Assembly (NCBI GenBank): GCA_947443815.1
Contig: CANEXR010000118.1
Coordinates: forward strand, 1-8,043
Source of the DNA: Flavobacteriaceae bacterium
GTDB taxonomy: Bacteria; Bacteroidota; Bacteroidia; Flavobacteriales; Flavobacteriaceae
Length of the DNA: 8,043 nt
Reading direction: 5' to 3'
The notes beneath the pieces were generated by a model, which was not told the DNA's origin, ran no database searches, and saw only the letters and a program-made list of their open reading frames with translations. A program made the translations under genes and the position numbers. Of this stretch, positions 6,235 to 8,043 are shown one piece after another. The first letter of the stretch is position 1; each line of letters starts with the position of its first letter.

Positions 6235-7920
6235 TTAATTTCTTGCAGATTTTCTTTTTTCGGCTTTAGGACCTACTCTTGACATTGCACATCTAAACCC
6301 TATGTAATCAGTAGCCATATCTTGTGGAAAATACCTTCTTTGCGCTGGATCTAACCAATAAGCTCTGTCTCTCCAAGAACCCCCTTTATAAACTCTAACT
6401 TCATCATTTATTAAAGTTGTTCTCTTACTAGATTTATCGTATTTCCTAACCATTTTACCTAGACTGTCCGTTGTAACATTATGTTTAGGAGAATTATACA
6501 TTAATTTATCCTGTTTCTGTTTTTCAGTATCCGATTCAGAACCGCCAAAATCAAAATATCTTGTAGATTGCTTATCACCATCTCTGTAATTGATGTTGTT
6601 ACTTTTATCGAAATTTTGTCTCAAATAGGTTTCTTGCTCATCAACAGGAACTTGAGCTATTTGTCCAGGTAAATTTCTGGCAACAATTCTACCGTTACTT
6701 AATGTGTCGTATTTGATATTATCTTTTGTTATCACTTCAATTTTACCATCTTTCCCAATTTTATTTTTGGTGTAAAGATTTCCTCTAAAATAGTTAAAGT
6801 CATTTGCTTCATTATCGATAACAGGTCTATAAACATCCGCTACCCATTCTGCAACGTTACCAGCCATATCATATAATCCAAAATCATTTGCAGGATATTT
6901 TTTAACCTCATTAGTTATATCTGCACCATCATCGGACCATCCTGCTATTCCACCATAATCCCCATTTCCTTGCTTAAAATTAGCAAGTTGATCCCCTTTG
7001 GTTTGTCTTTTTCCTGAACGAGTATATTCACCAGACCAAGGATATTTCTTTTGTCCTTTGTAAATATTATATTCTCTTTGTCCAACATCAGCTGCTGCTG
7101 CATATTCCCATTCAGCTTCAGTAGGCAATCTATACTCTGGCAAAAGTATACCCGAAGAACGTTGTGCATATACATTTTTTTCTTCAGTTGCAACACCATC
7201 TTTTCCTGCTTTAGGTGCTTTTCTTGCCCCTTTTTTACCTTTAAGAACTATTTCTTCATTCCCTCCATAAGCTAATGTGGGAGAGTTCAAATAGGTTTCT
7301 GTATCAAAATTGCTTTCAGCACTAACATCATTGGTTTTTGCATCTTTTTTAAGGTATCCATTTTTTTCCAAAAGTGCCTCATTTACACGTTGGGTTCTCC
7401 AATTACTAAATTCAACAGCTTGAATCCAATTTACCCCTACAACAGGATATTCTTGATACGAAGGGTGTCTCAAATAATTATTGGTCATGGTTTCATTATA
7501 ACCTAATCTGTTTCTCCAAACTAAAGTATCTGGTGAAGCACCTTCATAAATGTTTTTGTAATTTTCATCTGTTGGTGGATATACTTTTTTTAACCAATCT
7601 AAGTATTCTAAATACATAAAATTAGTAACCTCAGTTTCATCCATATAAAAAGACTGAACGTGTTGCTGAGTCGGAGTATTATTCCAATCATGCATAACAT
7701 CATCCTGAACTTTACCCATAGTAAAAGTTCCTCCTTCTACAAAAACTAAGCCTGGACCCGCTTGTTGCTTCTTATTAGCTCCAGCTTTTTTACTGTCTAC
7801 ATTCCATCCCGTTGCTTTAGAAGCGTTTTTGGAACTTGTTTTTTTGCTACAACTGGCTAAACCTACAATCAAAATCATTGATGTCATTAATCGTAAGGCC
7901 ATAATCTTGTTTACTTTCAT
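6235..7920 (-). CDS. gldJ: Gliding motility / type IX secretion lipoprotein GldJ
   Basis: 561 residues from the ATG at 7918-7920. An in-frame ATG 11 codons upstream (7951-7953) exists, but the extra residues MHHKNYYLLKS add a non-signal tail before a standard lipoprotein signal, and that ATG lies within the candidate promoter. From the chosen start, MKVNKIMALRLMTSMILIVG leads to the lipobox LASC with Cys24 for lipidation. The body is a formylglycine-generating-enzyme/sulfatase-modifying fold: FVEGGTFTMG (~60-69), YRLPTEAEWEYAA (~263-275), FGLYDMAGNVAEW (~347-359), VYKGGSWRDRAYW (~510-522) and IGFRCAM (~540-546). The paired catalytic cysteines expected after GGS are absent, so it is probably structural, as known for GldJ/GldK. 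Two long insertions (~185-255, Lys-rich, and ~370-500) break up the fold. The C-terminus ends in a basic tail (GPKAEKRKSARN). In Flavobacterium johnsoniae GldJ is needed for gliding, stabilises GldK and supports the T9SS; the C-terminal tail is reported to matter for gliding rather than secretion. murF follows on the same strand. Confidence 0.95.
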   Translation of the reverse strand: MKVNKIMALRLMTSMILIVGLASCSKKTSSKNASKATGWNVDSKKAGANKKQQAGPGLVFVEGGTFTMGKVQDDVMHDWNNTPTQQHVQSFYMDETEVTNFMYLEYLDWLKKVYPPTDENYKNIYEGASPDTLVWRNRLGYNETMTNNYLRHPSYQEYPVVGVNWIQAVEFSNWRTQRVNEALLEKNGYLKKDAKTNDVSAESNFDTETYLNSPTLAYGGNEEIVLKGKKGARKAPKAGKDGVATEEKNVYAQRSSGILLPEYRLPTEAEWEYAAAADVGQREYNIYKGQKKYPWSGEYTRSGKRQTKGDQLANFKQGNGDYGGIAGWSDDGADITNEVKKYPANDFGLYDMAGNVAEWVADVYRPVIDNEANDFNYFRGNLYTKNKIGKDGKIEVITKDNIKYDTLSNGRIVARNLPGQIAQVPVDEQETYLRQNFDKSNNINYRDGDKQSTRYFDFGGSESDTEKQKQDKLMYNSPKHNVTTDSLGKMVRKYDKSSKRTTLINDEVRVYKGGSWRDRAYWLDPAQRRYFPQDMATDYIGFRCAMSRVGPKAEKRKSARN

Positions 7921-7950
7921 ACTCTTTAGTAGGTAATAATTTTTGTGGTG

Positions 7951-7979
7951 CAATATAATAATTAACCATTAAACCGCAA
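7951..7979 (-). promoter_or_regulatory. Candidate gldJ promoter (TTG - 19 nt - TATATTG)
   Basis: On the minus strand TTG (7979-7977), a 19-nt spacer and TATATTG (7957-7951) resemble the Bacteroidota TTG / TAnnTTTG arrangement, with the -7 element imperfect (one T short). Transcription would begin near 7944, giving a short leader of about 24 nt before the ATG at 7920. It would also exclude the upstream in-frame ATG at 7953 from the mRNA. The match is partial and the region AT-rich. Confidence 0.35.
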
Positions 7980-8043
7980 CACCATTTATTAATATTTATA
8001 TAAATCTGTATATTATCAGATAAATTATACAACTCAACGCAAA
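7980..8043. other. Right-edge AT-rich intergenic DNA, no gene seen
   Basis: I see no credible coding sequence in the last 64 bp. A 61-codon minus-strand reading frame crosses here (8032 to 7847), but it overlaps the gldJ signal-peptide region in another frame and has no recognisable features. The stretch may belong to an upstream or divergent promoter region for the next gene, which lies outside the window. Confidence 0.5.

Noticed and set aside
6945..7275. Two reading frames within gldJ (minus 6945-7199, plus 7051-7275)
   Set aside because: Both overlap gldJ in other frames, where GldJ has conserved fold motifs. They have low-complexity translations and no start context.
6235..7920. Calling gldJ a sulfatase-modifying (formylglycine-generating) enzyme
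   Set aside because: The fold matches, but the catalytic cysteine pair is missing. The lipoprotein signal, insertions and murF neighbour fit GldJ.
7847..8032. 61-codon minus-strand frame overlapping the start of gldJ
   Set aside because: It overlaps the GldJ signal peptide out of frame, spans the likely gldJ promoter and has no recognisable motif.

Overview
The window looks like chromosomal DNA from a member of the Flavobacteriia, most likely Flavobacterium or a close relative. The evidence is low GC, a SusC/RagA-type TonB-linked outer-membrane protein, a murF gene, and a gldJ gene, which is specific to gliding/type IX secretion (T9SS) Bacteroidota. There are no recognisable Shine-Dalgarno sites, as is normal for this phylum. 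I see no tRNA, rRNA, insertion sequence, phage gene or CRISPR array.

Layout. (1) 1-1616, minus strand: the N-terminal ~538 residues of a SusC-like TonB-dependent transporter, cut by the left window edge. (2) 1617-1965: a 349-bp AT-rich divergent control region with a 15-bp direct repeat at a 33-bp period, three copies of an 8-mer (two forming an inverted repeat), and a possible -7 element for the transporter. (3) 1966-4833, plus strand: a 955-residue membrane-spanning one-component regulator (propeller sensor, triple-tyrosine domain, one TM helix, coiled coil, LuxR/GerE-type helix-turn-helix). (4) 4838-4868: a strong terminator hairpin between convergent genes. (5) 4888-6171, minus strand: murF. 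(6) 6188-6217: a strong hairpin that terminates gldJ and ends only 16 nt before the murF start codon. (7) 6235-7920, minus strand: gldJ, the gliding/T9SS lipoprotein, with a candidate promoter just upstream at 7951-7979.

Two functional blocks meet here. The left block appears to be the start of a glycan (polysaccharide) utilisation locus: the regulator probably senses a saccharide in the periplasm and controls the divergent susC-like gene. A susD-like partner and glycan-degrading enzymes would be expected beyond the left edge. The right block is core chromosome: cell-wall synthesis (MurF) next to the gliding/secretion lipoprotein GldJ. All three complete genes look intact. The most useful second-look items are the repeat architecture of the divergent control region, the unusual tethered regulator, and the terminator abutting murF. 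I did not find strong evidence of an entirely new system.
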